Assembly: GCA_963839745.1 (NCBI GenBank)
Contig: CAWIWC010000015.1
Location: 72,498-136,497, forward strand
DNA length: 64,000 nucleotides
Source: JAIBJN01 sp963839745
GTDB taxonomy: Bacteria > Actinomycetota > Thermoleophilia > Gaiellales > Gaiellaceae
Direction: 5' to 3'
The position numbers and the translations under genes were made by a program. Below are positions 61,802-64,000 of the stretch, one piece after another (within the stretch, counting starts at the first letter, position 1; every line of letters begins with the position of its first letter). The notes under the pieces are model-generated. The model was not told where the DNA came from. It searched no databases and worked only from the letters and a program-made list of their open reading frames with translations.

Positions 61802-63202
61802 CCGCGATAGAAGCTGATGCGACCCGCCCGGACGTCGCCGCCCGGCGCGGGGTCCCCGTGGGCGTCGACCGGGCGAATCGTGACCCGCGCGGTCGCCGCG
61901 TCCCACTCGCTCCGGCTGTCGAGCTGCGGACGGCGTCGGTGATGTCGAACGCGTCGGTGACGCCGGTCCCGTCGTGCGTCTCGTCAGACCTCGACGCCTC
62001 GGGGATGCCAAACGCTGCGATCGTTCCGACGCGAAGTGGGGTCTCGGTCTCGCCGGCGTCGAGGTAGACGCCGTACGCAGATGCCTGCGGATTCTCGCCT
62101 GTGACGTTCTCGACGCGGAGGTCCAACGCTCTTCCTCGCCGCCCGCGTCGAGCCCGAGTGCGGCGCGGAGCGGCCCTGCGGGTGTCTCGAGGGGGACGAA
62201 GATCGTCGTCTCCTCCGCAAAGGCGACGTCCTGGGCAGCGCCGACGAGTTCAGTGCGGGCATCGGAACCTCCTCCATGATGTCGTCCGCGAGGCCGTCGG
62301 GCACGGGACCCACCGCGATCGGTTCCGGAAGCGGGAGCGTGCCGGTCGGCGGTGCCGTGGACTCGTAGACGTAGCCGAGAGCCCGCGTGTCCAGGATGCT
62401 CTCGATGTCGAGTCCACCGTTCGCCGTCGACGTCGTAGAACTCGAAGGTCGTTCCCAGCCATGTGCCTCGGCGGGGTCAGCGTGCCCGGCACCAAGGTCG
62501 AGCCATACCTGCCAGAGCCGGTCGATGTTGCAGTGATGGAGCCAGAAGATCGGGTCGAGGGCGGCCGTGTCGAAGAAGCCCATCGCCCCACCCACCGCGC
62601 CGTGGACGGTGCCGTGGGGCGTCGTCTCGAGTGAGCCACGGCCGTTCGCGTTCGGCCTGACGTCCTGGACGACGTCGCCGCCGAAGGTCGGCCTCGGATC
62701 CTCGCCCGGCAGCGCGAATCGGGTACGCGGAGCGCCGGCCGCGCATCCAGAGGAAGAGGTCGATCGGCTCGCCCTCGTTGATTCCGGGTTGCGATCGAGG
62801 AAGAGCGGATTCCGCCGCTCGAGTGGCGGAACGGCTCCGGCAAGGTGTGGGCCTCATCGTCGTCGGGATCGGTGCAGTCCAGTACGGAAGTGACCACGTG
62901 TCGTTCCCGAGATGGTGCTGGACGATGCGCTCGAACCGCATGAGGCACATCCCGTGCCAGGGGAAGAAGAACCAGCTGTCGTGCCGGCATTTGCTCCAGA
63001 GCTCGTCGTCGCGGAAGGGGGAGATGCCGTGAAGCGCTGCCTGGTAGCGCAGCTCAGCGGGTTCGTGGCGGCCATCTCCGTCCGGCAGGTCGAGCTCGCG
63101 CATCCTGTCAATCGCCGTCGCGTACTGCGCGAGCACGCGTGCCCGTCGTCGCAGCGAGAGTGACCGGATTTCGCGGCGAGTCCGCGGTGTCCCGTCACTC
63201 AT
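61798..63202 (-). pseudogene. Tyrosinase-family copper oxidase, about six frameshifts
   Basis: Joined frames give a protein of about 465 residues. From ATG 63202: RREIRSLSLRRRARVLAQYA, then HDSWFFFPWHGMCLMRFERI with the CuA histidines; PDDDEAHTLPEPFR; NEGEPIDLFLWMRG; then FGGDVVQDVRPNANGRGSLE, TTPHGTVH and FFDTAALDPIFWLHHCNIDR with the CuB histidines. The C-terminal domain reads ELVGAAQDVAFAEETTIFVP, VDLRVENVTGENPQASAYGV and finally RVTIRPVDAHGD to GRISFYRG. All copper ligands are kept, and between breaks the coding is clean, so sequencing indels are the likely cause. A TATAAC -10-like box lies near 63248-63253. Confidence 0.75.
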
Positions 63203-63295
63203 GGCGCGTCCCGACGATGACGAGGCGACCCCCGTCGGCCCGGAGCGGTTATAGGTGCCGCTGCCGCGTCGGTGCCGGCCTCTGTTCCACGAACG

Positions 63296-63523
63296 TCAGC
63301 GGCTGGGCGGGAAGTTCACGGTCAGGGCGACGAGGTCGACCGTGCCGAGCATCCGGGTCCGGAGCGACAGCCTGCAGCCATCTTCGGCCCCGCACACCAC
63401 CTCGTCCCCGGTGACTCGACTCGTTTCACCAAGCAACTCCGCGCTCTCTCCGTTCAACCTCCGGAACTTCGCGATCGCCTCGTCGCGGGACCCGGCGAGC
63501 GCGGCGCGTTTCTCGGGCGTCAT
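63296..63523 (-). CDS. Small hypothetical protein upstream of the tyrosinase
   Basis: 75 residues from ATG at 63523: MTPEKRAALAGSRDEAIAKF, RRLNGESAELLGETSRVTGD, then two Cys (VVCGAEDGCRL) and a hydrophobic end (LGTVDLVALTVNFPP). No family recognised. Same strand as the tyrosinase, 93 bases upstream. Given the indels around it, the true gene could be longer or in another frame. Confidence 0.4.
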   Translation of the reverse strand: MTPEKRAALAGSRDEAIAKFRRLNGESAELLGETSRVTGDEVVCGAEDGCRLSLRTRMLGTVDLVALTVNFPPSR

Positions 63524-64000
63524 GGCTGATCTTCTCGAAGTTTGTGCGGTGGATGCCGATCTGGAAGTCGATGTTGCCGATCTAAAGCCCGGCGCTCTAT
63601 CGGCCCATCGGATTAGCGCCTCGCTCGACCGCTCGAGCCCGCGACGGTGAACGAGGTCGGCGACGCGTGGGCGGCCGGGTTCGGTCGCGCACCCCGAAGC
63701 GCCGCGAGAAGGGCAAGCACGGCCTAGGTCTCGAGAGGTGTCGTTCGCAGGCACCGAGGGGTCCTCTTGGTCTCGAAGCGTCCGGCGAAGCTCGAGTCTG
63801 CCCGGGGGAGGTGACGACTTCCCACTCGCAGGTCGCCTGCCCTGCTCTGATTTGGGCGACCGAGTCGTACTGCATAGGCGCACCACCTATTTCACGGATC
63901 TACGAATGATGAACCTGAGCGCCGGTCATGGCGAGCGCCCGAATCCCAGACGACGACGGTGATAACGAACACCCGTGTTTGGTCGGGTGACTCACGTGAG
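63524..64000. other. Window end, no convincing gene
   Basis: 477 bases. Open frames exist on both strands but are short, Arg/Ser-rich and without recognisable domains; a minus-strand frame starting MQYDSVAQIRAGQATCEWE is the least unlikely. The last bases contain a small inverted repeat (CACCCG...CGGGTG near 63971-63990) and the palindrome TCACGTGA. Frameshifts nearby may hide a gene. Confidence 0.4.

Overview
The window reads as a chromosome piece of a GC-rich, rod-shaped actinobacterium. By eye the GC content is near 70 percent. GTG, TTG and apparently CTG start codons are common, stop/start overlaps of the ATGA, GTGA and TTGA type are frequent, and several genes look leaderless. A complete mreB-mreC-mreD-PBP2-rodA shape cluster together with hrcA-dnaJ and a MarP-type protease suggests a deep-branching Actinomycetota lineage such as Thermoleophilia. 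That placement is inference from gene content and order, not a computed phylogeny.

Positions 8-13323 are one long minus-strand run: murJ, lepA, hemW, hrcA, dnaJ, prmA, a small membrane gene with a one-base frameshift, mtaB, a HIT protein, yqeY, phoH, ybeY, a diacylglycerol-kinase/PAP2 fusion, cdd and era. It joins lipid II export, translation quality control, heat-shock control and ribosome/RNA maturation. rpsT (+) separates it from holA, comEC, comEA, a secreted DNRLRE protein, marP and leuS (13658-21838, minus). leuS is preceded by a structured leader ending in a terminator-like hairpin.

Positions 21986-24879 are mixed: a DUF1028 protein, a frameshifted ltrA, tRNA-Ala(GGC), an RTX-like fragment and small ORFs. 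From 24876 to 43291 almost everything is again minus strand and is transcribed from valS toward rsfS: valS, folC, three small membrane or zinc-ribbon proteins, ndk, maf, mreB/C/D, PBP2, rodA, a DUF697 protein, rne, rplU, rpmA, obg, nadD and rsfS. A REP-associated tyrosine transposase (RAYT) flanked by REP-like palindromes sits between maf and mreB.

Positions 43323-50483 hold a truncated response regulator, a TPR/class III cyclase protein, a DUF4394 exported protein, an internally deleted periplasmic-binding protein, and tig-clpP-clpX. A branched-chain amino-acid dehydrogenase-like gene then lies divergent from a complete sulfate ABC transporter operon (cysP-cysT-cysW-cysA). That operon has a paired palindromic operator and a cysteine-free Rrf2/CymR-like regulator just downstream. 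A DEAD-box helicase and a twice-frameshifted hemolysin III gene follow.

From about 58.8 kb to the end the character changes. There is a truncated MFS gene, two orphan tRNA 3' halves pointing outward, phased direct repeats like integrase arm sites, a secreted copper-monooxygenase-like protein, a 40-residue protein, an RTX-like remnant, and a tyrosinase plus DUF2182 pair carrying many single-base frameshifts. This looks like an integration hot spot, a poorly assembled stretch, or both. No wholly new multi-gene system is evident. The most unusual points are the recurrent CTG starts, the leuS leader, the sulfate operator, the RAYT/REP unit and the tRNA-remnant island edge.
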